Shown piece by piece: positions 1-6,754 of a stretch of 23,449 nt of DNA; within the stretch, counting starts at the first letter, position 1, and each line of letters opens with the position of its first letter. The notes below the pieces were generated by a model. The model ran no database searches. It worked only from the letters and a program-made list of their open reading frames with translations, and was not told the DNA's origin. The DNA is from JANNRA01 sp031401035 (GTDB lineage: Bacteria; Desulfobacterota; Binatia; HRBIN30; CADEER01). The stretch lies in NCBI GenBank assembly GCA_031401035.1, contig JANNRA010000001.1, positions 1-23,449 on the forward strand, in the 5' to 3' direction. The position numbers and the translations under genes were made by a program.

Positions 1-25
1 GGACACTTCCGCGGCGGAAGTGCCC
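1..25 (-). terminator. Hairpin downstream of the Thr-rich protein gene
   Basis: CACTTCCG (4-11) pairs perfectly with CGGAAGTG (15-22) around a 3-base loop, and the outer GG/CC bases can extend the stem past one mismatch. It lies 27-51 bases beyond the stop codon of the minus-strand gene ending at 52, the usual place for an intrinsic terminator. Any T-tract would lie outside the window, so terminator function is inferred from position and structure only. Confidence 0.45.
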
Positions 26-51
26 GTTTCGCCCCAACGTCCCCCTTCTAC

Positions 52-2166
52 TTAGCAGCCGCCGCTGGCGGCGTTGACGGCCGCGATCAGCTCGTCGATC
101 GTCACGCGACCGTTGCCGTCGCGGTCGGCGGCGCGGCAGGCGGACACCGGCAGAACGCCGGTGCTGACGTTGACCGCGGTGACCAGCTCGTTGATGGCCA
201 CGACGCCGTCGCCGTTGCAGTCGCCAGGGCAGGGAATCGGCGTCGCGGTCGGACTCGGCAGCGGCGTTTCGGTGCGCGTCTCGGTGGCGGTCGGCTGCGG
301 GGTGTCGCTGGCGGTCGGTGTCGCGCTCGCGCTCGCCGTCGCGGTCGCCGTCGCCGTCGAGGTGCGCGTGGCGGTGGCGGTGTGGGTGGGCGTCCGCGTC
401 GGCGTGTTGGTGGCGGTCGGCGTGGCGGTTGCCGTCGGCGTCGCGGTGGCGGTGCCGGTCGGCGTCGGCACTGGCGCCTCCGGATCGACCAGCAACGTGC
501 CGTTCACCGCCAGGGTGCCGGTGAGGAGGTTGCCGTCGACGTCGCCGGCGAGGACGCGATCGACCTGCAGCGTCGTCGGCCCGAGCGGCGCCGTCAGGGC
601 GACCGGCAGGGCGCACTGCACGACCGCGCCCTCGGCGAGGCGGTCGATCTGACCGAGGGCGTCGAACAGCACGAAGCGGAAGCGGCGTTTGCCGACCGGG
701 ACGAAGGGGTCGAAGGCGAGGGTCACCGACAGCTGGTGCGTCGCCAGACCGGGCACGGTGCGGCAGCGGTTGGCGATCTGGAAGATGTCGAACACCGGCA
801 CATCGAGGAGCAGGTCGAACGACAGGCCGTAGACCAGCCCGCGGCCGTCGGCGAACTCGAAGCGGATGTCGGCCGTGCCGCCCGGTCGCACCGCGCCGCC
901 GATCGCGGCGACGCGGATCGGCACCACCGGCGTCTCGGTCGGCGTGCCGCTCGGCGTCGCGGTCGCGCTGGCGGTGTGCGTCGCGGTCTCGGTCGCCGTC
1001 GGGGTCTCGGTCACCGTGCCGGTCGCGCTGGGCGTCGGCGTCTCGCTCGGTGTATCCGTGGTCGTGCCGGTCTGCGTCACCGTGCCGGTGGCGGTCGCCG
1101 TGCCGGTGGCCATCGGCGTGCGCGTCTCGGTGGCCGTGGCGGTGGCGGCGGGCGTCGGAGAGAGGGTCGGCGTCGGTGTCGGGCTGCGCGGCAGGCGGAT
1201 CGCGCGCTGTGCCGTGACGGGGCCGAAGACGGTGGAGACCTGGGCGACGACGACGATACTCTCGCCCTCGCGGCTCTGCACGTAGCGCAGGCAGGCGAGG
1301 GCGGAGCCGGGCTGCGGGCTGACCGGGCGACCAGTTTCGAGCACGTAGCTGGTGACGTCGCAGTCGGGCGCTGCGTTGATGGCGCCGGTCTGGGTGACGG
1401 TGATGCCGGGTTGTGGCGCGGCCAGCGAGAAGGTGACGATGACGCCGTCGCCGATCGGGTTGCCGGATGCATCCGACACCAGGGCGGTGACGATCGTGGT
1501 GAAGGTACCGTCGTTGTTGTCGCCACGGCGGTCGGCGAACAGATCGACGCTGAGGAACGCCGCTGCCGGGGTGCGCGTCGGCGACGTCGATGCCGTGGCG
1601 GTCGGCGTGCCGGTCCGCGTCCGCGTGCCGCTGGCGGTGCGCGTCGCGGTGGCGGTGCGGGTGACGGTGTCGACCGGGGTCGCGGTGTCGCGCGGCGTCG
1701 CGGTGCGGCTGGCGGTGGCGGTGCGGGTGGTCGTCGGCGTGCCGCTGCGGGTGGCGGTGCGGGTCGCCGTGTCGGCCGGGGTGGCGCTGCGCGTCGGCGT
1801 CTCGGTACGGGTCGGCGCCGGGGTCTCGGTGCGGGTGGCGGTGGCGCTCGCGGTCGCCGTGCCGCTCGCGGTGCGGGTGGCGGAGGCCGTGCGGGTGACC
1901 GTCAGGGTGGGGGTCGCCGTCGGCGGCGGCGGCGCCGTCGGCGTGCGTGTGCCGGTGCGGGTCACCGTCGGCGTGCGCGTCGCCGTGCCGGCCGCCGTCG
2001 CGCTGGCACTGCTGGTTGCGGTCGCGGTCCGGGTCGCCGTGCTCGCGGCGGTGGCGGTCGCCGTCGCGGTATCGACCGGCGTGGCGGTGTCTTCTTGCGC
2101 GCCCGCCGCGACGGTGAGCAGCGCGACGGCGAACAAGGCAACTGAGAGCGGGCGGGGCAGGCGCAT
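52..2166 (-). CDS. Secreted Thr-rich multidomain protein with cohesin-like domain and dockerin-like C-terminus
   Basis: 704 aa, probably exported and acting outside the cell or at its surface. Residues 1-23 are a Sec signal peptide (MRLPRPLSVALFAVALLTVA, then AGAQ). Three low-complexity linkers of TAT/TPT/TRT repeats (about 27-201, 328-413, 566-643) separate a beta-rich Ig/Big-1-like domain (about 202-327, Cys269 and Cys292), a second beta-rich domain (about 414-565, Cys468 and Cys518) and a C-terminal module (646-704). The second domain starts VRPGGTADIRFEF and resembles cohesin-type folds. The last module carries two EF-hand-like calcium loops, DCNGDGVVAINE and DRDGNGRVTIDE, as in dockerin type I, with four Cys. 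No C-terminal membrane anchor or sorting signal is visible. The start is the first ATG of the frame, directly ahead of the signal peptide; no strong ribosome binding site precedes it. The module assignments are pattern recognition; ligand and role are unknown. Long antisense frames here are repeat artefacts. Confidence 0.88.
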   Translation of the reverse strand: MRLPRPLSVALFAVALLTVAAGAQEDTATPVDTATATATAASTATRTATATSSASATAAGTATRTPTVTRTGTRTPTAPPPPTATPTLTVTRTASATRTASGTATASATATRTETPAPTRTETPTRSATPADTATRTATRSGTPTTTRTATASRTATPRDTATPVDTVTRTATATRTASGTRTRTGTPTATASTSPTRTPAAAFLSVDLFADRRGDNNDGTFTTIVTALVSDASGNPIGDGVIVTFSLAAPQPGITVTQTGAINAAPDCDVTSYVLETGRPVSPQPGSALACLRYVQSREGESIVVVAQVSTVFGPVTAQRAIRLPRSPTPTPTLSPTPAATATATETRTPMATGTATATGTVTQTGTTTDTPSETPTPSATGTVTETPTATETATHTASATATPSGTPTETPVVPIRVAAIGGAVRPGGTADIRFEFADGRGLVYGLSFDLLLDVPVFDIFQIANRCRTVPGLATHQLSVTLAFDPFVPVGKRRFRFVLFDALGQIDRLAEGAVVQCALPVALTAPLGPTTLQVDRVLAGDVDGNLLTGTLAVNGTLLVDPEAPVPTPTGTATATPTATATPTATNTPTRTPTHTATATRTSTATATATASASATPTASDTPQPTATETRTETPLPSPTATPIPCPGDCNGDGVVAINELVTAVNVSTGVLPVSACRAADRDGNGRVTIDELIAAVNAASGGC
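238..471 (-). repeat. Low-complexity Thr/Ala/Pro linker DNA (linker 3)
   Basis: This imperfect short-period repeat encodes alternating Thr-Ala/Thr-Pro/Thr-Arg dipeptides (residues 566-643) between the cohesin-like and dockerin-like modules. On the plus strand it reads as gtcgc/ggtgg/cggtc-rich units of about 6 bases. It is probably a flexible linker that could be O-glycosylated and may vary in length between strains. Confidence 0.8.
928..1185 (-). repeat. Low-complexity Thr/Ala/Pro linker DNA (linker 2)
   Basis: Encodes residues 328-413, alternating Thr with Ala, Pro, Gly and Glu, between the two globular domains. It has the same approximate 6-base periodicity as the other two linkers and a higher share of acidic residues (TETPTATET) than the arginine-rich first linker. 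Confidence 0.8.
1564..2088 (-). repeat. Low-complexity Thr/Ala/Arg linker DNA (linker 1)
   Basis: The longest of the three repeat tracts, encoding residues 27-201 immediately after the signal peptide. It is rich in TRT, TAT and SAT units and carries many arginines, so this linker is basic. The repeated 6-base units make it prone to slippage and to misassembly with short reads. Confidence 0.8.
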
Positions 2167-2241
2167 GCGGAGAACGATCTCTGTAGCCTATCCGCCAGGA
2201 CATGATGATACGAGCCGCAGCTTTCTGCCCGCCGGACCGGC

Positions 2242-2277
2242 TTGTCGCCGCGGCGCGGCCTCGGCTAGGGTCCGCGC
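2242..2277 (+). promoter_or_regulatory. Candidate leaderless promoter of the LLM oxidoreductase operon
   Basis: TTGTCG (2242-2247) and TAGGGT (2266-2271) are separated by 18 bases and resemble -35 and -10 boxes. The ATG begins 7 bases after the -10 box, where transcription would be expected to start, and no Shine-Dalgarno sequence is visible. A leaderless mRNA is inferred; the -35 match is modest. Confidence 0.35.
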
Positions 2278-3309
2278 ATGGCGACGCAGCAATTCATCGT
2301 CGAGGCCGGCGTGTCCGGCGAGGATCTGTGGCGGGTGCCGGCCGCGGCGCGTCGTCTCGAAGCGCTCGGCTACACCGCAGTGATCTCGCCGGAGGTCAAT
2401 CGCGACGCCTTCCTGCCGCTGCTCATGGCCGCCGAGCACACGACGCGGCTGCAGCTCGCCACCTCGGTCGCCATCGCCTTTCCGCGCGCGCCGATGATCG
2501 TCGCGCAGCTGAGCTGGGACCTGCAGCGTTTTTCGAAGGGGCGCTTTTCCCTCGGCCTCGGCAGCCAGGTGCGCAAGCACAACGAGGAGCGCTTCTCGGT
2601 CAAGTGGACCGCGCCGGTGCCGCGCATGCGCGAGTACATTCAGACGCTGCGGGCGATCTGGGACTACTGGCAGACGGGCGGCAAACCGGCCTTCGTCGGC
2701 GAACACTACCGCTTCACCTACAGCGCGCCGTTCTTCAACGCCGGGCCGATCGAACATCCGCGCATCCCGGTCGCCATCTCGGCGGTCAATCCTGCCATGT
2801 GCCGCCTGGCCGGCGAGCTGTGCGACGGCGTGCGTCTGCACAACTTCTGCACCCGCGCCTATCTCGAACAGACCATCCTGCCGAACATCGCCGCCGGTGC
2901 CGCCCGCGCCGGCCGCAGCGCCGCCGCCGTCGAGCTCTCGGGCGGCGGCTTCATTGCCACCGGTCGCGACGACGCGGCGGTGGCCAAGGCGCTCGAGGGG
3001 ATTCGCCGTCAGGTGTCCTTCTACGGCTCGACGCCGGCCTACGTCGGCGTGCTCGACGCGCACGGCTGGGGCGACCTGGGGGCGCGCCTGAACGCCATGT
3101 CGCGGCGCGGGGAATGGGACGCGATGGCGGCGTCGATTCCGGACGACGTCGTGCACGCCTTCGCCACCGTCGGCCGCTACGACGAGATCGTGCCACGGCT
3201 GCGCACGCGCTTCGCCGGCATCGCGCGCATCGCCTTTCCGCCGCCCGCCGAGGACGCCCGCGACGAGGGCACGGTGCGCGAACTGCTGCAGGAACTGACG
3301 GGGGGCTGA
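2278..3309 (+). CDS. LLM-class F420-dependent oxidoreductase (MSMEG_2256-like)
   Basis: 343 aa, a bacterial luciferase-like monooxygenase TIM barrel, close in pattern to the F420-dependent TIGR03617/MSMEG_2256 group. Visible family landmarks are the GYTAVISPEVNRDAFLPL segment near the N-terminus, RLQLATSVAIAFPRAPM, the FSLGLGSQVRKHNEERF region that typically contacts the phosphate of the flavin or deazaflavin, and a PRIPVAISAVNP segment mid-protein. Length is normal for the family. Substrate cannot be read from sequence; the family acts on varied small molecules by hydride transfer with F420H2 or FMNH2. The ATG at 2278 sits 7 bases after a TAGGGT box, without a clear ribosome binding site. 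It is followed after only 3 bases by the DsbA-like gene, so the two are almost certainly cotranscribed. The cofactor choice (F420 over FMN) is inferred from family resemblance. Confidence 0.9.
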   Translation: MATQQFIVEAGVSGEDLWRVPAAARRLEALGYTAVISPEVNRDAFLPLLMAAEHTTRLQLATSVAIAFPRAPMIVAQLSWDLQRFSKGRFSLGLGSQVRKHNEERFSVKWTAPVPRMREYIQTLRAIWDYWQTGGKPAFVGEHYRFTYSAPFFNAGPIEHPRIPVAISAVNPAMCRLAGELCDGVRLHNFCTRAYLEQTILPNIAAGAARAGRSAAAVELSGGGFIATGRDDAAVAKALEGIRRQVSFYGSTPAYVGVLDAHGWGDLGARLNAMSRRGEWDAMAASIPDDVVHAFATVGRYDEIVPRLRTRFAGIARIAFPPPAEDARDEGTVRELLQELTGG

Positions 3310-3312
3310 ACC

Positions 3313-3978
3313 ATGCACTTCGACGTCTTCTGGTCCTTTCGCAGTCCGTACTCGTACCTGGCGACGAAGCGCCTCGTCGGGCTGACGCGGATGTACGACG
3401 TCGAGGCGCGCGTCCGTCTGGTGCTGCCGATCGCCGTGCGCATCCCCGGCTTCTTCAAGCAGGTGAACCCGCTGTGGCCGCCCTACCTGCTGCGCGACAC
3501 CATGCGCATCGCCCAGCAGCAGGGACTGCCGTATGGCTGGCCGCGCCCGGATCCGATCGTGCAGGACTTCGCCACCCGCGAGGTGGCCGCGGAGCAGCCG
3601 TACATCTACCGCCTGACGCGCCTCGGCGTCGATGCCGTCGCGCGCGGTCGCGGCCTCGCCTTCATCGACGAGGTGTCGCAGATCATCTGGGGCGGTGAGA
3701 TCGAGAACTGGCACGAGGGCACGCATCTCGGCGCGGCCGCCGCGCGCGCCGGCCTCGACCTGGCGACGATGGATGCGGCGGTCGCCGCCGATCCCGCCCA
3801 CTACGACGCGATCATCGCCGAGAACCAACGCGACCTCGAGGCCGCCGGCCACTGGGGCGTGCCGACCATGGTTTTCGACGGCGAGCCCTTCTTCGGCCAG
3901 GACCGCATCGACCTGCTGGTCTGGCGCATGCAGCAGCACGGCCTGGCGCCGGCGCGCGCCGGGAGCCGCGCGGGGTGA
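3313..3978 (+). CDS. DsbA-family protein, HCCA isomerase-like (kappa GST-like)
   Basis: 221 aa thioredoxin-fold protein of the DsbA/2-hydroxychromene-2-carboxylate isomerase family. The N-terminal strand FDVFWSFRSPYSYLA (3-17) carries the SPYSYLA signature in place of the CxxC of true DsbA. Ser11 is where HCCA isomerase and kappa-class GST place the glutathione-contacting serine. Near the C-terminus, HWGVPTMVFDGEPFFGQDR has the cis-proline loop (Val183-Pro184) and the closing strand. There is no signal peptide, so it is probably cytoplasmic, and no disulfide chemistry is expected without the Cys pair. It starts 3 bases after the LLM oxidoreductase stop, with a G-rich stretch over that stop as ribosome binding site, and its stop overlaps the next gene by 4 bases. 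The pairing suggests both enzymes act in one small-molecule pathway; aromatic or thiol-conjugate chemistry is possible but not shown. Confidence 0.87.
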   Translation: MHFDVFWSFRSPYSYLATKRLVGLTRMYDVEARVRLVLPIAVRIPGFFKQVNPLWPPYLLRDTMRIAQQQGLPYGWPRPDPIVQDFATREVAAEQPYIYRLTRLGVDAVARGRGLAFIDEVSQIIWGGEIENWHEGTHLGAAAARAGLDLATMDAAVAADPAHYDAIIAENQRDLEAAGHWGVPTMVFDGEPFFGQDRIDLLVWRMQQHGLAPARAGSRAG

Positions 3979-4700
3979 GCCGCTCCCGAGCGCGCGCCGT
4001 GACAGCCGCCGCCGGCATGCGGCGGGGGGTCGCGGTGCTGCTGGCGGCGCTGCTGCTCGCCGTCGCCGCGCCGGCCGTCGAGCCCACCCCGCATGATCAC
4101 GCCACGTCACTGCGCCGCTTCGACGACGTCGCCTATTGGAGCAAGGTCTTCGACGACCCGCGGCGCGATGCCTGGCAGAAGCCGCGCGAGTTGGTCGCGG
4201 TGCTGCAGCTCGCCGACGGCGCGCGCGTCGCCGACCTCGGTGCCGGCACCGGTTACTTCAGCCGCTACCTGTCCACCGCCGTCGGGCCCGGTGGCGCCGT
4301 GCTGGCGATCGAAACCGAACCGAACCTGATCGCCCACCTGCTGGTGCGGGCCGAGCGCGAGGGGCTGGCGAATCTGACGCCTATCCTCGCCTCGCGCGAC
4401 ACGCCGCGCCTGCCGCCCGTCAGCGTCGACATGATCCTGATCGTCGACACCTACCATCATCTCGACAACCGCCGCGCCTACCTGCCGCTGCTGACCCGTG
4501 CCCTGCGCAGCGGCGGACGCGTCGCCATCGTCGATTGGAAACCCGGTAAGCTCCCCGAGGGCCCGGAACCGGATCACAAGCTGCCCCCCGAGCAGGTCAT
4601 CGCCGAAATGCAGTCCGCCGGATTCACGCTTGCGGGGCAGCCCGACATGCTGCCCTTTCACTACTTTCTGATCTTCACCACGGAGACGCGGAGGCCGTGA
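3975..4700 (+). CDS. Exported class I SAM-dependent methyltransferase-like protein
   Basis: 241 aa. The Rossmann methyltransferase core is clear: motif I VADLGAGTGYFSRYL (85-99), the acidic strand-2 end AIETEP (111-116), motif IV/V DMILIVDTYHHL (152-163) and LRSGGRVAIVDW (177-188). The N-terminus is a hydrophobic signal sequence (about 15-35, MRRGVAVLLAALLLAVAAPA), so the enzyme is predicted to cross or insert into the inner membrane, which is odd for a SAM-dependent enzyme. The GTG at 3975 overlaps the previous stop as GTGA, favouring translational coupling; an ATG at 4017, just before the signal peptide, is the alternative. The last six residues (TETRRP) are encoded by one arm of an inverted repeat that runs past the stop. 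Related exported methyltransferases are common in proteobacterial and myxobacterial genomes; substrate is unknown. Confidence 0.82.
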   Translation: MSRSRARAVTAAAGMRRGVAVLLAALLLAVAAPAVEPTPHDHATSLRRFDDVAYWSKVFDDPRRDAWQKPRELVAVLQLADGARVADLGAGTGYFSRYLSTAVGPGGAVLAIETEPNLIAHLLVRAEREGLANLTPILASRDTPRLPPVSVDMILIVDTYHHLDNRRAYLPLLTRALRSGGRVAIVDWKPGKLPEGPEPDHKLPPEQVIAEMQSAGFTLAGQPDMLPFHYFLIFTTETRRP

Positions 4701-4742
4701 GCATGCGCCCACGAGAGGCCGGGCCTCCGTGCCTCCGGGGTG
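4678..4742. repeat. Inverted ACGGAG-type repeat overlapping the methyltransferase 3' end
   Basis: The left arm CCACGGAGACGCGGAGGCC (4678-4696) and right arm GGCCTCCGTGCCTCCGGGG (4722-4740) are imperfect inverted copies, with about 13 of 16 core bases pairing, around a ~25 base loop. The arms resemble a dispersed ccacggag(ac)acggagg repeat I recall from many environmental genomes. The stop codon of the methyltransferase lies at the start of the loop. It could act as an attenuator or terminator before the HAD gene. Confidence 0.6.
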
Positions 4743-4752
4743 AGACACGCGC

Positions 4753-5388
4753 ATGGTGAAGCTGATCATTTTCGACTGCGACGGCGTCCTGTTCGACTCC
4801 GCCGGCGCCAACATCGCCTACTACAATGCCGTGCTCGAACGCCTCGGACGCCAGCCGATGGACGAGGCGTGGGCGTTGCGGGCGCACTTCCTGTCGTCGC
4901 GTCAACTCTACGAAGCGATGTTCGGCAGCGACGCGGCGCTGCGCGAGGAGGCGATCCGGGTCGGCCGCGAGATCGACTACGGCCCGTACTATCGGCTGAT
5001 GCGACCGATGCCCGATCTCGAGCGCGTGCTGCAGCAGTTGCATGCCCACCATACGCTGGCGATGGCGACCAACCGCGGCGGCACCGCGCAGGGCGTCGTG
5101 CGCGAGTTCGGGCTCGACCGCTGGCTGTCGCTGGCCGTCGGCGCGCAGGACGTGCCGCGCCCCAAGCCGCACCCCGACATGCTGCTGCACTGTCTGACCC
5201 ACTTCCGCCTGCCGCCGACGGAGGCGGTCTACGTCGGCGATTCCGAAACCGACCATCAGGCGGCGCTCGCCGCCGGGGTGTCGTTCATCGGCTTCGGCGC
5301 CGCGATCACGGCGCCGCGCCGCATCCTGCACCTGCGCGAACTGCTCGAACTGGCTAGTGCCGCCGCGCCAGGCGGTGGCGCCGAGTAG
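4753..5388 (+). CDS. HAD-superfamily hydrolase (phosphoglycolate phosphatase-like)
   Basis: 211 aa, normal for a subfamily IA haloacid dehalogenase phosphatase. All four HAD motifs are present: motif I IFDCDGVLFDS (6-16, nucleophile Asp8 and general acid Asp10), motif II MATNRGG with the Thr, motif III lysine in PRPKPHPD, and motif IV YVGDSETDHQAALAAG with the metal-binding acids. The helical cap between motifs I and II is of the C1 type seen in Gph and beta-phosphoglucomutase. A phosphatase on a small phosphorylated metabolite is therefore likely; the true substrate is not determinable. It follows the methyltransferase after 52 bases that contain an inverted repeat, so it may be only partly cotranscribed. 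GGGGTGAG at 4737-4744 is the probable ribosome binding site. The MarC gene begins 34 bases after its stop. Confidence 0.9.
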   Translation: MVKLIIFDCDGVLFDSAGANIAYYNAVLERLGRQPMDEAWALRAHFLSSRQLYEAMFGSDAALREEAIRVGREIDYGPYYRLMRPMPDLERVLQQLHAHHTLAMATNRGGTAQGVVREFGLDRWLSLAVGAQDVPRPKPHPDMLLHCLTHFRLPPTEAVYVGDSETDHQAALAAGVSFIGFGAAITAPRRILHLRELLELASAAAPGGGAE

Positions 5389-5422
5389 AGGCTCCGTCGC
5401 GATCGCCAGGGGAGAACCGCCG

Positions 5423-6088
5423 ATGCTCGAGTCCGACATCATCCCGTTCGTGAAGATCGGCGTCGCCCTCTTCGTGCTGGTCAATCCGCTCGAAGGGATC
5501 CCCATCTACATGGCGCGCAGCCGCGGCCTCGACGCGGCCGCCCGCCTGGCGGCGGCCCGCACCGCCGCGATCAGCGTCACCGTCATCATGCTTGTTGCGC
5601 TCTACCTCGGGCGCCTCATCTTGGCCGGGCTGGGGATCAGCATTGGTGCCTTCATGGTCTCCGGCGGCGTGCTCATCTTCCTGATCGGCATGCGCATGGT
5701 CTTCGGCACCCAGGGCGGGGCGCCCGCCGCCGCCGATGCCGACGCGGCGGGCGAGAGTTTTGCCATTGTGCCGCTTGCCATTCCCCTACTCGCCGGGCCG
5801 GGGGTGATCAGCGGCGTGATCGTCTACGCCACCAAGGGGCCGTACGGCAGCGGCTGCACGCCGGTCGACTACCTCATCCTCAGCGGCATCGTCGCGATGG
5901 TCGGGGTCGCCACCTGGTTGGCGCTGCGCGCCGCAGATCCCCTGCGCCGCGCGCTGGGCGACACCGGCATCGACGTCTCGACGCGCGTCTCGGGACTGAT
6001 CGTCGCGGCGATCGCCGTCGAGATGGCCTACACCGGCCTCCTGAGCCTCTTCCCACAACTCGCTCTGAGCGTCGCAGCTGCGGGCTGA
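5423..6088 (+). CDS. MarC family integral membrane protein
   Basis: 221 aa, six predicted membrane segments, matching the MarC/YchE/YhgN family in length. Family landmarks are FVLVNPLEGIPIYMA near the N-terminus, the FMVSGGVLIFLIGMRMV segment, the AIVPLAIPLLAGPGVISGVI segment and the closing VSGLIVAAIAVEMAYTGL helix. The family is found in the inner membrane; despite the name, MarC itself was shown not to underlie multiple antibiotic resistance, and the transport role is unsettled. The ATG at 5423 is preferred over an upstream in-frame start (5357) because it has AGGGGAGA (5408-5415) at good spacing and puts the first membrane helix at the N-terminus; the upstream start would also overlap the HAD gene. 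The 97-113 region is an Ala/Asp-rich cytoplasmic loop. Confidence 0.92.
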   Translation: MLESDIIPFVKIGVALFVLVNPLEGIPIYMARSRGLDAAARLAAARTAAISVTVIMLVALYLGRLILAGLGISIGAFMVSGGVLIFLIGMRMVFGTQGGAPAAADADAAGESFAIVPLAIPLLAGPGVISGVIVYATKGPYGSGCTPVDYLILSGIVAMVGVATWLALRAADPLRRALGDTGIDVSTRVSGLIVAAIAVEMAYTGLLSLFPQLALSVAAAG

Positions 6089-6177
6089 TGCCCGCCCCGC
6101 ATCGCCGCGCCGGGCGGTGGCATTCCGAATCGTGCGAGACTATGGGTGCGGCGCTTCGCGCAACTGCGACAGCGCGG

Positions 6178-6249
6178 TACGGTGAGGCCATGCGCTACGC
6201 CGGCGTCGTCTGGCCGGCATATTGCGTGTTGATCTCGTCGGCGTGTTGA
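6178..6249 (+). promoter_or_regulatory. Candidate leader region of the cytochrome gene: TACGGT box followed by a short ORF
   Basis: TACGGT (6178-6183) lies 6 bases ahead of an ATG at 6190 that opens a 19-codon ORF ending at 6249 (MRYAGVVWPAYCVLISSAC). The spacing repeats the box-to-ATG distance seen at the LLM gene. It may be a leaderless leader peptide or chance; no conservation can be tested here. Its 3' end runs through the tandem duplication. Confidence 0.2.
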
Positions 6250-6257
6250 TCTCGTCG
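6224..6257. repeat. Exact 17-base tandem duplication
   Basis: GCGTGTTGATCTCGTCG at 6224-6240 is repeated without change or spacer at 6241-6257, 22 bases ahead of the cytochrome ATG. Exact identity suggests a recent slippage event or an assembly artefact. It lies in the 5' untranslated region and would lengthen it by 17 bases. Confidence 0.9.
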
Positions 6258-6278
6258 GATCGATTGTGCGGAGGGTCG

Positions 6279-6698
6279 ATGGTCAGAGTGAATCCCGTAG
6301 TTCGGTCGGCGGTTGTCGTGGTCGCGCTGCTGCTGTCGCCGCCCGCGCGGGTGGCCGATGCCAGCCCGGACGCCGCGGGGCGGCAACTCTACCTGCGCTA
6401 CTGCAGCGCCTGCCACGGCGAGAGCGCCAACGGCGAGGGAGTCGTTTCGGGGCTCATGACCCCGAAGCCCGCCGACCTGACCCAATTAGCGAAGCGCGCC
6501 GGTGGGACGTTTCCGTCCGCCGCAGTGACCGCGACAATCGACGGCCGCGGTACTCTGCGTGCGCATGGCGATCCCGACATGCCCGTCTGGGGTGAGATTC
6601 TCAGCAAAGAAGAAGGTCCGGCGCTCGATAAGGAAACCCGGACGCGCACCAAGTTGATGCAGATCACGGCCTATCTCGAATCGATCCAGGCCAAGTAG
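6279..6698 (+). CDS. Exported monoheme cytochrome c
   Basis: 139 aa. A signal peptide (about 1-28, hydrophobic VVRSAVVVVALLLSPPARVADA) is followed by a single class I cytochrome c domain. The heme-binding motif is CSACH (Cys42, Cys45, His46) and the distal axial ligand is probably Met101 in DPDMPVWGEI; a C-terminal helix ends the fold. It is predicted to be a periplasmic electron carrier of the c6/cbb3-subunit-like short type. GGAGGG (6270-6275) sits just ahead of the ATG at 6279, which favours this start over an in-frame ATG at 6222 that would put a non-hydrophobic extension in front of the signal peptide. It stands alone between MarC and the DksA-like gene; no oxidase or dehydrogenase partner is nearby, so its redox partners are unknown. 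Confidence 0.92.
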   Translation: MVRVNPVVRSAVVVVALLLSPPARVADASPDAAGRQLYLRYCSACHGESANGEGVVSGLMTPKPADLTQLAKRAGGTFPSAAVTATIDGRGTLRAHGDPDMPVWGEILSKEEGPALDKETRTRTKLMQITAYLESIQAK

Positions 6699-6754
6699 CG
6701 GCGGAGCACGGGCCGGGCGACCGGCCTGGGGACGCCGCGCAGGAAGGTGATGTG

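Noticed and set aside
238..2088. Possible CRISPR or minisatellite array
   Set aside because: Repeat units are short, imperfect, without spacers, and in frame with a Thr-rich protein.
382..2145. A 587-codon plus-strand open frame, and others at 74-652, 866-1285 and 1352-2383, opposite the Thr-rich gene
   Set aside because: They are antisense readings of the Thr codon repeats, giving only Arg/Gly/Ala or Val-Ala strings. The minus-strand frame has the signal peptide and EF-hand modules.
2188..4110. A 640-codon minus-strand frame opposite the LLM and DsbA-like genes
   Set aside because: No recognisable domains; it is a GC-bias shadow of well-supported plus-strand genes.
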